From Atopsyche davidsoni (lineage: Eukaryota; Arthropoda; Insecta; Trichoptera; Hydrobiosidae), in NCBI GenBank assembly GCA_022113835.1, contig JAILWY010000019.1, positions 434,001 to 498,000 of the forward strand: a stretch of 64,000 nt of DNA. Reading direction: 5' to 3'. The notes beneath the pieces are model-generated. The model ran no database searches. It was not told the DNA's origin and saw only the letters and a list, made by a program, of their open reading frames with translations. Shown here one piece after another: positions 45,501 through 58,400 of this stretch (positions within the stretch are counted from its first letter, which is position 1; the number at the start of each line of letters is the position of its first letter). Made by a program: the position numbers and the translations under genes.

Positions 45501-47107
45501 AATCATACCACCCCAACGAGTTACTCTCGCCCGGGATAAGGTTCCACTCCATCTCACAACTTCATCTCTTTCCATTTGATCTGCAATTGCTCTCATTGCT
45601 GGATTAGATATTTTCATTGCTCTCATAAATTCCTGAAATATTTTTAGTAAAAATTCACATGAAATAATAATATTATCAACAATTCGAATACAGTAATCCC
45701 CAAACAACTGCGTGCAGTGGTTTTCAAACAGGCAAGCAATTTTAAGCGCCATACTAATATACAATAAATGCAAAACTGTCAACAATTAATGACTGTGACG
45801 TGTTATAATAAACTGGATTATTTTAAATAATAAACGTTCAATCGGTAACACAAGGCTAGCAATGCTTTTATTACAAAGAAGAAGTAGCACGAAATTCAAG
45901 ATCACATTTTTGTTGAATTATTTACTAAATAATTTTATAGAACAAGCTTTTCTGCTTGTGTGGACTGTACCCACTGATATAAAAAACTTAATCTGTGAAA
46001 ATACTACCTTCAGAAGACTGAGTTCCCTTTTGTGCTCGTTCATATTGAATTTCAGTTCATTTATTTGCTGCTGAAATCCATTTAAATTTGTTTGCTGAGA
46101 TTGAATCAAAGACTGGAGCTCCCTTATACAATTATGATCCTTCAACTCATCTTTTGGTATGATCATACCACACCCTTGTTCACAAGGCATTGGTCTTTTA
46201 GGATTAAATTCACACTCAGATAAATGTGTAAGTAGACAGTCTAATTTCAGTACAATCGAACAGCCATGTACAGCATTGTCACAATTTATTGATAATCTGA
46301 AACAAATTAAAATAATTTGGAATTTATCAAAATAAAACTTTGCAAAGGGAAATCCTAAATTTGAGATATCTGACAAAGTGTAATATCTAATAAGAATGTG
46401 TTAAGACTATAGACAGAGATCAAACTTATTACACAAACACAAGTGTAACATTAGATTAATGTGACTGAAAATGACACATAACTTTTGAGTAATTAAATAT
46501 AAATTCAATTACAAAAAAATCATTTAATCTTTTTATTAAAGCTGCAAGTACAAAAAATGAAGAGAAGTCATCTAAATTGAATCTTAACAAAACTTTTGAA
46601 ATATTTTTATCTGCGAAATTGTGTATTTACTGCAAGTGACATTAAATACATTTGAATTGTCAGCAATTGGCAAAAGTAAATAATACTTTTTTCCAATCCC
46701 TTTATAAATCATACAATAATCTGTATTACAATAAACTATCTTGCGACTCGTTCATTCATAATCGCAAACGTACTGAGCAATGTCAATATACAAACCTCGC
46801 GAGCAAATTTCTTAAAATACGAGGAACTGCACGAAGTTGTCCTGATGTGATCGATTGTCGATCAACTGGACAAGTTGGCTGTACACTAATCCATTCTGTG
46901 ATGCAACCACGGCAAAATGCGTGTTCACAAACCGGGGCCTATAAATTAAGCACAAAGATGAACGAAACAGTTGGTTTGAGAGTAATAGAATGCCTATCAA
47001 ATTGATTTACAAAATACCTGCACAGGTTCTTCTAAGACACTAGAACAAATTGGACAAATTAACTCTTCATCTACATCGCCTTGGAAACGATTAACTTCAA
47101 ACCCCAT
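42584..47107 (-). CDS. elgi: E3 ubiquitin ligase NRDP1/RNF41 (elgi)
   Basis: Six coding exons on the minus strand, 47107-47018, 46938-46796, 46296-46008, 45632-45477, 44753-44623 and 42722-42584, join to 315 aa (human NRDP1 has 317). The RING finger uses C18, C21, C34, H36, C39, C42, C53 and ends CPVD as in NRDP1, the Asp replacing a last Cys. A zinc-finger region follows (CDNAVHGC, HLSECEFNPKRPMPCEQGCG, ELKDHNC), then a coiled coil (LIQSQQTNLNGFQQQINELK) and the substrate-binding C-terminal domain (ARVTRWGGMISTPDDALQ, IIKRSLSESGCPPHIIDDL, RRWPPGLSSLETRQ, VPGKQAVLVLHCDN, EPGLVMIFAHG). The mammalian enzyme ubiquitinates ErbB3 and BRUCE; fly elgi acts in oocyte maturation. The start MGFEVNRFQGDVDEELICPIC matches the family exactly. 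Confidence 0.95.
42794..44101 (-). mobile_element. Mariner-like (DD37D-type) transposon
   Basis: A 1,308-bp element bounded by TA on each side. Imperfect 28-bp terminal inverted repeats: left TACAGAGTCCTGCACTCGAT at 42794; right, reverse-complemented, TATAGGGTCCGGCACTCGAA ending at 44101. It encodes one transposase on the minus strand, now frameshifted. The length, TA target and ends are those of Tc1/mariner elements. It sits in elgi intron 5 in the same orientation as the gene. Confidence 0.93.
42914..43939 (-). pseudogene. Mariner/maT-like transposase with frameshifts
   Basis: From ATG 43939 (MEFKRNSVIALYLAGKSQAA, a helix-turn-helix region) the first frame runs through IVFSDEKNF, holding the first catalytic Asp, to about 43425. 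The reading then continues in another frame (PPQIMVWASETADGRFP, WTFQQDSALSHKA with the second Asp, SLDANPIDYSLW with the third). The spacing from QQD to the Asp of PIDYSLW is 37 residues, the DD37D arrangement of maT-like elements. A second shift near 42975 separates this from the family-typical end RLKAIVKTKGGHIEAK (stop 42916-42914). Catalytic residues survive, but the two shifts make it inactive as it stands. Confidence 0.9.
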
Positions 47108-47325
47108 CTTAAAAACACAACAAAAACCAAACAACCAAACGAAAGTTCAACCATTGCAGAATTGAGGACCGCCATAGAATATAATGAAATGAGACACACC
47201 AGCAACAATATTTGTATTCAGAACCATAGAGGTAAAATAATATATATGTAGTTTATGGCTATATCCAGTGATCGTTCAATATACAGAAGAGATTACATTG
47301 TATATATATAAGATATAGTTTAAGT

Positions 47326-47603
47326 CAGGGGTGGCCAACCCAAATGACCTCGCGGGCCACTTTGGTAAAGGATTATAACTCCGCGGGCCGCATATAAAAT
47401 TATATATCCCCGCATTAAATTTAGATACACATAATGAGTTATTATTATTCTTACATGTAAACATAGATTATAAACGTACATTGTAAAGAAATATATCACA
47501 CTAAAAATCAAATATGAATGTAATGAATCTCGCGGGTCCGAAAAATGTTCAAGGCGGGCCAGGAAAAATGTTCTCGCGGGCCGCGGGTTGGCACGACCCG
47601 ATA
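47326..47603. mobile_element. hAT-like non-autonomous element
   Basis: It starts CAGGGGTGGCCAACCC and contains repeated CGCGGGCC motifs (47352, 47391, 47532, 47575). It ends CGCGGGCCGCGGGTTGGCAC, so the two ends are inverted (GGCCAACCC / GGGTTGGC). CAGGGGTGG..CAA with GCGGGCC near the ends is characteristic of hAT elements. No 8-bp target duplication is visible and the right end is diverged. It has no coding capacity. Confidence 0.6.
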
Positions 47604-47755
47604 GGGAGATGTAGGTAATGGAGTTCACTATTTTAAGAATTTAAACAAAAGCAAATCTAAAAATTACTTATTTATTAATTTAGCCATATTATAAACTTTA
47701 CTTATCTTACAATTGAGATCACCTTTAATCTACATCAGTGTGTAGGCAATGGTAG

Positions 47756-48480
47756 TCAGCACATGTCGCACGCAAGATTGCAGGCTGAGTTCCATCCAGT
47801 GCAATCCGCATGCATCCAAAGCCCACAAGAAGTGCACCGGAATCACATTTAATTCACACAGGACACAGGGTATTTTGGATCATCGTCATTATTATTCACT
47901 TCCAAAGAACTATTCAATTCCAGCAGAATTTGTTTCTTTACATTCTTTACCTTCTGCGGTTTACCTTTTATAGCTTTAGTTTTTTTTATCATGGTGTATT
48001 AGTCAAATTGTTGCATGTTGCTTTTTTCTTCCTTGTCTTGTCTAAAAGACATGTTTTTTTAAGCATCTGGATGAAATCTTGGATTTTTGGCTTGTTTTCG
48101 GATATTTAATGAACCAAGGATGCTACATCTTATGGAGTTATCCTTTTTGCAAGACGGCTCTTCATGAAGAAGTCGCATTCTATTATTTATGCTGCTTTGA
48201 GTGGTCCAAAAAAGGGCACATTCAGTGGCTGCGTGTGGTGAGAACTATGGAACGGTAAGGAGAGCATATGAATATGGTTTTTCTTGCAATGCTCATGAAC
48301 GGCCAGTGCAAAATGGTTTGCATGGTTATCCAATATCAATAGGGCCGGTTCGTCTGCAGAAGGTTTAGCATGATGGCTAATGTCCTTTTTTTCATTGAAG
48401 TTAGGTTGTGTGGGCAATATCAAGCCTTACCAAACTATGTGAGCCGTCGTCAGAGTGCCTTACTTGCATATGTAGCAATT
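47756..48480 (-). pseudogene. pogo/Tigger-type transposase remnant
   Basis: On the minus strand, 48423-48187 reads through a DDE-superfamily segment: PALLILDNHANH contains one catalytic Asp, and SSHHTQPLNVPFFGPLKAA matches the SHxxQPLDVxxFxPLK block of pogo/Tigger transposases, but with Asn where the last catalytic Asp should be. Further on, beyond stops and shifts, is a zinc-binding tail CTSCGLWMHADCTGW (47840-47796), ending at a TGA at 47758-47756. The N-terminal DNA-binding part is not seen. It is dead. Confidence 0.75.
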
Positions 48481-49960
48481 GGGTTCAAAAACATCGCCCT
48501 CCCTCATTTGGTTTCTGATAAAATGGAGTGACCACCATTGCCTTCTATCTCCAATTGCCTACATCTCCCCTACTCTCCAAGATATTTCAATTTGGTGCGT
48601 GTTACAACTAAAAAAAAAATTATTTGGTAGTCTTAAATATCTAATATACAAAAATGTGTTACATATATGTAAAATATTTTAAGTAAACAAGATTATTATT
48701 GTTATCAATATCTATCAAAAAGCATTTAAAACTAAACAACTACTGTAAAAGCGTTTTGTTATTTGATTTGTAAGAATTTCTACGTAGTAAAACAGCTAAT
48801 AAAAATTATTTTTCGATGTAATTTAATTTTCGGTTATTAAAAATAAATTTGAAAGTCGATTCATTTTGACCATTTTAGTTAAATTTTTCACACAACAAAT
48901 ATTGATAAACTGTTAATCAAAATTTTAGACATAAATGTATTTATATATATATATATATTAATAAATGTTAATGTACCTATTACCATTACCACAAACCAGA
49001 ATTTTAGAATTTTTTTTTCAATGTTATATGTTTGTCGATAAAATTGAATAATTGAGTAATGTTAATTTAACTTAAATATGAAAAAGAAAAAATGTGATCG
49101 TATTATTCAGATCACATAACAAAATTATTAACATACAAGTAGTATCTATAGTACTTTGTCATTGAATTTGATTATTTTGTAATTATCTATTCAAATGTAA
49201 TAATATTAAGAAATCAAACATTGTTTAAAACCGGAGCTTCTAATTATAATTATATTTTTATGTTTAGAAAATAAACAAACCTATGTAAACGTATCATCTT
49301 TTAAACTAATTCATATAAATAATTAATAAGGCTATGCAGTGTATCGTGGCATCTAGATAATGCATGGTCTATTGTTAAAAAGATATTACTATAAGCTAGC
49401 TTGGGTATTGTCGATGGTACACTTCATAATAATTTTTAATTTTGTACTGTCGGCTTGTTTTCTATCCACCTGTATAAAGTACAACATTTAAATAAAACTT
49501 AATCACCGACATAGTTTGCTAAGATACCTTAGCATTTTTGATCCGAAAGTCAATGTTTAATTATAACAAAAGTTTACCGTTACTTTATCTAGATTTCACT
49601 AACATGAAACTAGCAAGTATATAATGTTAGTCATTTATGTATCCAATTGTCTATTTGGATTTAGTTATTAAATTATCATAATCGTTATATTGGGCTCATC
49701 TGAATGCAGATACTGTCAATTGTAAATCAAATTTTGATTTTCATTTATCCACGTACACTCGGTCGCTTCGGGTCTACGGTCTTTCACAGGTGCTATTTAC
49801 TTATTAATTTGTCATGTCGTTAAGTAATTTTTCACCTTCTGGCGTTGAATAATTGTCGTCAATTCAGTAGCTCTCTCATTTTTGTTACAAAACCATTTCA
49901 AAGAATAGTAGCATTGAAAATATATTTCTTACATTTTGCTTAATTTTTTTTTCTTTACAG

Positions 49961-50057
49961 TTTGAGCTACTACAAATGGCACACACCTGCGGAAAAATGC
50001 GAGCCAAGAAGCCCTTCTTTTATTCATCTTAGTTAATGTTCATGAAAAACCCTAAAT
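49961..50057 (+). promoter_or_regulatory. MED23: MED23 5' UTR with two upstream ORFs
   Basis: A strong acceptor (TTTTTTTTTCTTTACAG) ends at 49960, so a 5' UTR exon starts at 49961. Before the MED23 ATG it holds uORF1 at 49976-50032 (18 codons plus TAG) and uORF2 at 50036-50092 (18 codons plus TGA). uORF2 overlaps the true start at 50058 in another frame, which should reduce main-frame initiation. The exon assignment is inference; the ORFs are seen directly. Confidence 0.6.
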
Positions 50058-52331
50058 ATGGGAGAGTCACAGATTACACACCTTGTCAATGACATATTGG
50101 TTAGTCTTTCTTTTTTATTTACTGTTTTTATTTCAATGAATTTCTCATTCAATGAACTTGATTGATTGAATGATTTTTTTTAAATCTACAGGTTTTTGCA
50201 TTAAATTACTTATGTGTTTTGGTATATTTTCATTGTGATCGGTTAGTATCTAACTTAACATTTATTATATATAATTTCAGAAGGTGGAAGCTATTGAAGA
50301 AGCTTTCAGCTGTTTTTTGGTGCACAAACCGGAAAATGAAAATGAAAGGCTTATTAGGTTTCAACGAGAGCTTTCATCCATTATGACAACATTAAGTCCA
50401 GAATCGCAGGATTGTGCCGTCAGAGTTTATCTTAGTATGGCATCGACTATGACTAACCATTGTAAAATGAAAATGCTGTTAACACTTTTGGAAACATTAG
50501 TTAGTAACAATGTCCTGCAAGCAAGGTCTTAATTTATTTTACATTGAAGTTTTAGATAAAATTTTATCTATTGCTTGAATGAACATTTTTACAAATAATG
50601 TTTTTTTTTCAGGATGGTATGTGATGCAATATTGTCTTGTGAAAAGTTAACTCATCAAAATCTAGAGTTTTGGATGGAATGCTTTGTCTTGATAAGACAT
50701 ATTATTGGAGGAGTTGATTACAAAGGAGTAAGAGAGATCATGAAGGTTATTACTCTATATATTTACTCTATATATTTACTCTATATTGTATTTTTTCTAA
50801 ATTTATTTTGTATTTAAAATATGTACATTTATTTTTAGGGTTGTAGAGAAAAAGCTCATACTCTTCCTGTGTGGTTAAATACAAGTACTCTACCTCAATT
50901 GAAAGCACTTCAAAATGTTATTGAATATATATTTGATCGTAACGCATCTCTGCTGCCTGGTTATTTTATTGTAACTGAAATTCAAAAAGCTTACCCTGAT
51001 AGCAGCAATTGGCCCCATTGGGTAATTTTTTTTTTTCTAATGCATATAATATTTTGAATTTTATTTTCTCACCAAGTAACTTTTTTTTCAGCAACTAGCC
51101 AAACTTCTTTCAAGCTTTGTGGAGAGTTTTAGAACTTGCGCTCAGATGGTATCAATAATTGGACATGCGCATATGTTGCCTGTTGTGGAACATTCTGGTT
51201 ATGCAGATCACCTTATCAATCCATGGCGTCTTGATCCTGTAACATTAAAGTTCTCCCTGAAAGGAAATCTTCCTTACGATGAAGAATTGCTGAAGCCACA
51301 AACGGGACTCTTGAGACATGTTCTCGAGCAACCATATTCTCGAGATATGGTCTGTTCTATGTTGGGCTTACAAAAACAACACAAACAACGATGTATAGCG
51401 TTAGAAGAACAGCTTGTCGAACTTGTGATTCTGGCGATGGAGAGATATGAACAAGATACTGAAAGTGATGAAGTGTCGTCAACACATTGGCTTTGGCTCC
51501 ATCTTTCTTCACAGCTTATATACTTTGTGTTGTTTCAATTTGCCTCATTTCAAAATATTGTGATGGCACTGCATGATAAATTAGCTGGCAAAGAGCTTCG
51601 TAAAGGACGTGATCACTTGATGTGGGTGCTGCTGCAATTCATTTCTGGAAGTATTCAAAGAAATCCTCTTTCGAATTTCTTGCCTGTATTGAAACTTTAT
51701 GACTTACTCTATTCTGAAAAGGAGCCTCTTCCAGTGCCTGATTTTAATCGTGCTCATTGCACACATCAGATGGCAATAACATGCATATGGATGCATCTTT
51801 TAAAGAAAGCGCAATCGGAGCATATCAATATGAATCGTCCGATTCCTCACACACTTAAGTTACACTATGAGTTAGTATATTTTTATTTAAGCAGTGCGTT
51901 TAGCAGTTTCTATTGATTTCTAAATAAAATTATTAAGTTTTTTTAGCAGCGTATTTATATTTGTATTCTATGAACAGATTTCATGCATATTACAAATGCA
52001 TGAGTTTTTCATTAAAAAAATTTTGCTTGCGAGACTAATGCTGTAATAATTTAAATTTTTAATTGTTGATGAACAAACCTTGTTTAGTAACTATTAAATC
52101 TGCTCGGTGGGGATATACGTGATTTCATATAATATATAATTTAACAATAATATAATTTATATTTTTGGAAAATTACTCAGCACCTGAAGATTAAATAATA
52201 CTTCGAACATCATAGTTTTTTGTGAATTTCCACAGTGCTTAATCTCAAAATATATGATTTGTCATTAGTATACTGTTATATTTTGAAAGCTTTAAATCAG
52301 TATGTCCAATGAATTTTTTATATATATACAC

Positions 52332-52425
<94 letters not shown>

Positions 52426-55400
52426 TTGAGAAGCTTGTTTCTCACAATATTTTACGTTTTATTTTTAGCGCATGCTAACTACTACACTTTGTGATTTGTA
52501 TCAAAAATGATAAACTTGCTGCACATTTCATATGAATTTGCGAATGTTTGTATTTGAAACTTGTCTCTTTGTTTAAGGTTTCTGCAACATTTGGTGATGC
52601 CTACAAATAATGCTTCACTCTGTATGGGTTCTGACTTTAGAATTGCACTTTTGTGTAATGCCTATTCAACAAATCAAGAATATTTTACTAGACCGATGGC
52701 TGCTTTGGTCGATACCATATTAGGAAATCAGAAGTCTTTAACTGGTACAAATGCTGCAGCCAACCTTCCCACTTCTCCTTTATCTATGTGCATTTTAGAT
52801 AGCCTTACAGTTCATTCTAAAATGTCATTGATTCATTCTATTGTTTCACATGTTGCCAAGTTGGCACAAAATAAATCTAACATGCCTGGCAATTGTAATA
52901 TGGCACCAGCTTTAGTCGAAACATACAGCAGACTGCTTGTCTACACAGAAATAGAATCACTCGGAATCAAAGGGTTTATAAGTATGTAAATTTCATACCT
53001 TTAAAAAAAATTCCTATTTTTTTATCCTATAGTTGATACAATATTTTCATTTTTTACAGGTCAACTTTTACCTACAGTATTCAAGTCCCACGCTTGGGGA
53101 ATATTGTATACCCTACTTGACATGTTTTCATACAGAATGCACCACATTCAGCCTCATTATCGGGTGCAGTTACTGTCTCATCTGCATTCCTTAGCTGCGG
53201 TACCACAAACTAATCAGACGCAGTTGCATTTATGGTAATGATCTTTTCCCTGTAATAATTTTTTGTTGCATAATTATGAAATGTGTATGTATAAATTATT
53301 TCAATTATTTTTTAGTGTAGAAAGTACTGCTCTTCGGCTAATAACTGGATTAGGCAGTGGTGAAGTGCAACCTCAACTCTCGCGGTTTTTATCTGAACCC
53401 AAGCCTCATGTCTCCGCTGAAAGTGAAGAACTTAACAGGGCATTAGTCTTGACTTTAGCCAGAGCCATGCATGTCACCGGAACAGGTATGTTGTTTTGTA
53501 ACATGAACTGCATTTATGGAATTTTGTTTTTAAATAGCTAATTTATCTACGTGTTGTTATTAGGGGGCGATGGTTCCTGGTGCAAAGAGCTTCTGAGTGC
53601 CATTATGCAGAGCACACCTCATCTTTGGTCGCAGCATACTCTTCAATGCTTTCCCCCTGTTCTCATAGAATTTTTTACCCAGGTGAGATCTTATATGCAT
53701 AATTTACTACGAATGGTCAAAACCCTTTATTTTGGATGCCCTCATTTTGGGTTCACGTCCATCTTAAGCTGGCTGTTGCAGAGCTCCTTATGTCATTAAG
53801 CAAGTTGTAACAAATGTTATTTTAACACATTGTGATCGGGTGATTTTTTTGTCACCTAGGGGCTGAGATCGGGGGTTTTTTTGATATATACGTCTCAAAT
53901 TACAGTTTCTGTAAAATAACCATATCTTTCGAACTATTGGGTATTTTTCAAAAAAACTTTTAGTGTCTTAATCTAAAATAATTGCTTTATTTATTTATTA
54001 TACATACATGTTTTGTACACAAAATTACTATACACTAAATGAAATGGAAAGCGAAAAACACACTTTTACGATCAAAATTACATTGTTATAAAAAAACACA
54101 ATACTTTTTGAAAATTTTTATTAGATCTAATCAGAAACAAAACAACCTAATAATGCATCAACATATGATAGCATTCAAAACACTTTCTTTTGTGAAGAGG
54201 TACATTGCAAAACATACATATGTAACGTGTTTCACTGCGTATTTTGTGTTTAGCGCACACACGACAGCGACGTGAAAGGTGTTCTATGTTCACTGGGTTA
54301 TTATAATAAAATCATCTTTATCAGTTTACTCCCACTTCCAAAAATTAAAACCACTTTCAAAAACAAAAAATATTATTGTTACAGTTCGACAAATCTTATG
54401 TTTTTTCACCAACACACAACATTTGGGATTTTTGCGCAAAACTTTCAATAATTTTTTAATAAAAAATATTCTACAAAAGCACTATGAATTCAGGAATACG
54501 AAATTGACACGTCTTAACGAAAATAGTATCACAGTGTCACTGAAATAAGGGAGAGAGTCTCTGTATATTTAGTTTGCAGTAATAACTATTGTGTTCTGTT
54601 GTGTATAGTTTACCGTTATTATTTATGACCATGGTTTCAAATACTTCGATATTTGTTTGTGTCGTCAGGTGGTCTAATGTTTGTAAACAGCTGGCAAAAG
54701 ATACGGCACCTGCTCAGGTAAAGCGAGCGTTCATCCGTTTCCCGTATACCACCGCCAGTCTATGCAAAACGCATAAATGCGTCTCCCGGCCTCTAGCGCC
54801 AGGCAGCGAGGAACGCATTTATGCATCTCCCGATCACAATGTGTTAAGTAAACATAAGAAGAATGTTTTTTTTTTTAGAATGCTCAGCAAAAAAAAATTT
54901 TTTGGCTGAACATTGTCATTTTAATAAAAATATTGTATCTATTTCTTATATTTTTTTAATTGAACCAACATGTTTTGGATTTATCTATTATGTATTGTAC
55001 TATTATGTAATTTATTGACATAATAGTCAATAAATATTCAAAAATATTTGTAAAATAAATTACAGAATCCTGTTCCTAAAGAAAATAAGCAACTGCTTAA
55101 AAAATCAGTTGATGAAGAATATCGAAAGTGGACATCCATGACCAATGAAAATGATATTATTACTCATTTTTCTGTCCCTGGCACCCCTTTATTTTTGTGC
55201 TTATTGTGGAAAATGATATTTGAAACAGACAGGATAAGTCCAATCGCTTACAAGTTAGTAAAATACATATATTATTTTATTAAGTCAATAGTATAAATTT
55301 TGTTAACAATTCAATTTATGTAATACATTCTAGGTATGTGATACATTCATTATTATTTTAATGCCATAAGTTTTTACTTGCCTACACACATAGCATATGT

Positions 55401-58400
55401 TTTATAAACCAGCTAAAAATTCACAAATATGGCAGAATGACATGTAACTAAGTGTTCAACAATCTCACTATGTATTATCTCTACAATGACAAATATATAT
55501 TTTTTAAATTACTTTGTTGAGTTTATTAAGCATTTAAATTCGTTTCAGACAAGTTTAAGACCTTTCTTTATTCTTTTTCAACATGTTTTTTAGAATCTTG
55601 GAGAGTATTGGAGCTAGAGCCCTATCAGCACATCTTAGAAAGTTTTGTGATTATTTAGTATTTGAAGTCACAAATCCTGCTGGGGGACCTCACATACACA
55701 AGTGTGTTGATGCCATCAATGATATTATTTGGAAATATAATATTGTTACAATAGACAGACTAGTTTTATGTTTGGTAAGAAGTTATCTAATGAAAAAAGT
55801 ACTAGTACAAAAAAAATAATTAAGTACATGTTCTTTGGCTGTTTTTTTTTCATGTTAAAAATGTGGATTTTAGGCATTGAGAGCAAATCCCGATGGAAAT
55901 GAATCACAAGTGTGTTTTTATATAATCCAACTTCTACTTCTGAAAGGTTCAGAAGTGAGAAACAGAGCTCTTGAATTTGTCAAAGAAAATTCTCCGGAAC
56001 ACTGGAAACAAAGCAATTGGTAAGTTTTATTTAATGTTATGAAGATTATATTTAGACACTGTCAGCTTTATACAAAATAAGTGCATTTCTTGTTATTTGT
56101 TTCTGTTATATAGATTTAGGGAATTAGACCCATATGAATTGAAGATAAAATCCATCACAAATGGGTCCAATTTACAAAATCTACAATTCTCATTGTTTAA
56201 TCAAAGATCCTAAAAGAAAGGTTTTTAGGATAAATGCCTAGGATATAAGATGCATGAAAAGTGTATAGCACTTTATGTGTTTAAAAGTTTCAGTGAAAAC
56301 TATCCAAGTTATACCGACATCCTGCAGAAATACTTTATAATTTATATTATTTATCTCCTTATTTTCTTATATATTTATCTTGTGATGTCTCCCTGACTGT
56401 TTTCTGACAATATTTACACTCGTTTCTTTTCTCTATCAGTATGTCAGTTATACTTTACTGACAATTTGAAAAACTTGAATATACACATAAGTGTGGTAAT
56501 TTAAAAGTATAAAAGATACATTGAAGACAAACATGATTGGCTTGTTTAGTAGTAAAAATATCAAACTTCTATTTGGTAAATAGGGGCTTGATAAAGTTTC
56601 CAGCCCTCTACCTTCTGAGTGTCTAAATTTCAGTTGTGTCAAGATTTTTTAAAGATTATGTTTTCAAAATTATAGGCATGAGAAACATTTGGCTTTTCAT
56701 CGTAAGTACTCAGAGAAGTTTGCTCCTGAAGAAGCATCTGGCCCTTATGGGGGCTCATTACCTGTGTATCTCAGTAACGTATGCTTGAGATTTATTCCTG
56801 TATTGGATATCGTGGTCCATCGTTACTTAGAAATACCTCAAGTCAGTAAAAGTCTGGACCTACTATTAGATCACTTAGGGTGCCTTTATAAATTCCATGG
56901 TAATTATGTTTTATAAATGCTTCATTTACACGAAAAATTACTAACACACTAAAATCATTTGTGTTTAAATAGTGTATAATTCACCATATTGTAGCTGGCT
57001 TAATAATTTTACCTAGAATATGTTCAATTCCTTGCATGACCCATTGTATAACAATAGAACTCTTATTGCATGTAATATGACTACTAATTGTACTTCACTC
57101 CATTAACTTTCTTGTTGCTAAATAATCTCCTTGATATTTTATATTGATGTATTTAATAATATGTAAGTTTTTAATGTTATAGAATTTATCCAATCTAATT
57201 ATGATACTTAAAGCAAAAGTTTTCAGCTCAAACATTTCCTAGGCTATAAATTTTGTCTTATTTGGTTATAATTATATTCATATCGATTAATTAATTTATT
57301 TTTAATGTTGTTTCTTTCGAAAATAAGTAGAACCATCAATTATAGGGCACTTTAAAACTATCTTCTAACTTAACAGATTTCAAGACAGAAATTTATCCTT
57401 TAGTACCACAATCATAACATCAGGTCCTTCAATCATTCAAAGTAATTTCATATACAAATGTACTTCCTACACGTGGAAGTATATTTTGTGTGTGAAGTTT
57501 CTCACACCAAGTTTTGAGTTTGAAGTACACTAAATTTGTATGGAAGAAAAGTTTAGAAACCCTAAAAAGTTCTATTACAAACAGAATTTTATCCAATGGG
57601 CAACTTTAAATACTTTTGATTTTTTGCACATTGATATTTCTAATAAAATTTGCAGTATTTCTTTGTTTATTTATAATCGGTATTGAGCATACCCTAATCC
57701 ATTAACATAGATAATCATTACATTTTGTGTGTAGCATGTTTTAATTTCAGAATAGGTATATTTCACAACTCTTTTTCATTACAATTTAATATTAGAGTAA
57801 ACAGGTGGTTTAAAGCTGGTATCAATTAAAAAAGAAAAGCTAGATTTCACACCAACCTACAGAAGAAATTATTATTTTAGTTTTAATATTTTTTCTTTTG
57901 ATTTTTAAAATCTTTTGTCTATTTTTTTTTAAGGTTAAGAGGTGGTACCTAGTTTTCTTTTTTGGGTGTTAAATAATGTATTAAAGGTCATCGGTATAGT
58001 ATTTAAATAATTTCTTCTTCAATCATCGTTATATTTAAAATCAAATAATTTTTGGATAAGGAAGGGCTCCTGATAGAGAATAAGTTTAATTGGACGGAAA
58101 GATTCTCTAGTATCAGAAGTATTGGAAGTGGTCCCTAAACAGTGTTTCTCCCAAAAGTGTTTCTCCATCATAAAAATCTAAAATTTACAAGAAGAGTAAA
58201 AAAATTATTTCCTACAGATCCATACACTAAACACAAGGTCTATTGGGTTATCCAGGTCTGCGCTTCTCTTACTAATGGTTTATTCAATATAAAATAAAAA
58301 CAGACGTTGCTTGGAGTACTTTCAGAATGTAATGTCCTCCTTCAAGTACAATGAAGCTAATAATTTCAAATATTGCTCTGTCCACAAGACTGAGCAGAAA

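Larger units (their letters stand above)
47108..49960. other. Divergent intergenic region between elgi and MED23
   Basis: The elgi 5' UTR and promoter should lie just above 47107 on the minus strand, and the MED23 promoter somewhere below 49960. Between them are a hAT-like MITE and a dead pogo transposase, listed separately. The remainder, especially 48680-49960, is AT-rich with no gene recognised. Confidence 0.6.

Noticed and set aside
52245..52494. Open frames on both strands through the (AT)n tract
   Set aside because: They are produced by the dinucleotide repeat (alternating Ile/Tyr) and lie in a MED23 intron.
54279..54909. Plus-strand open frames in MED23 intron 9
   Set aside because: They cross the end of the second piggyBac remnant and have no domain; the real coding trace there is the minus-strand zinc finger.
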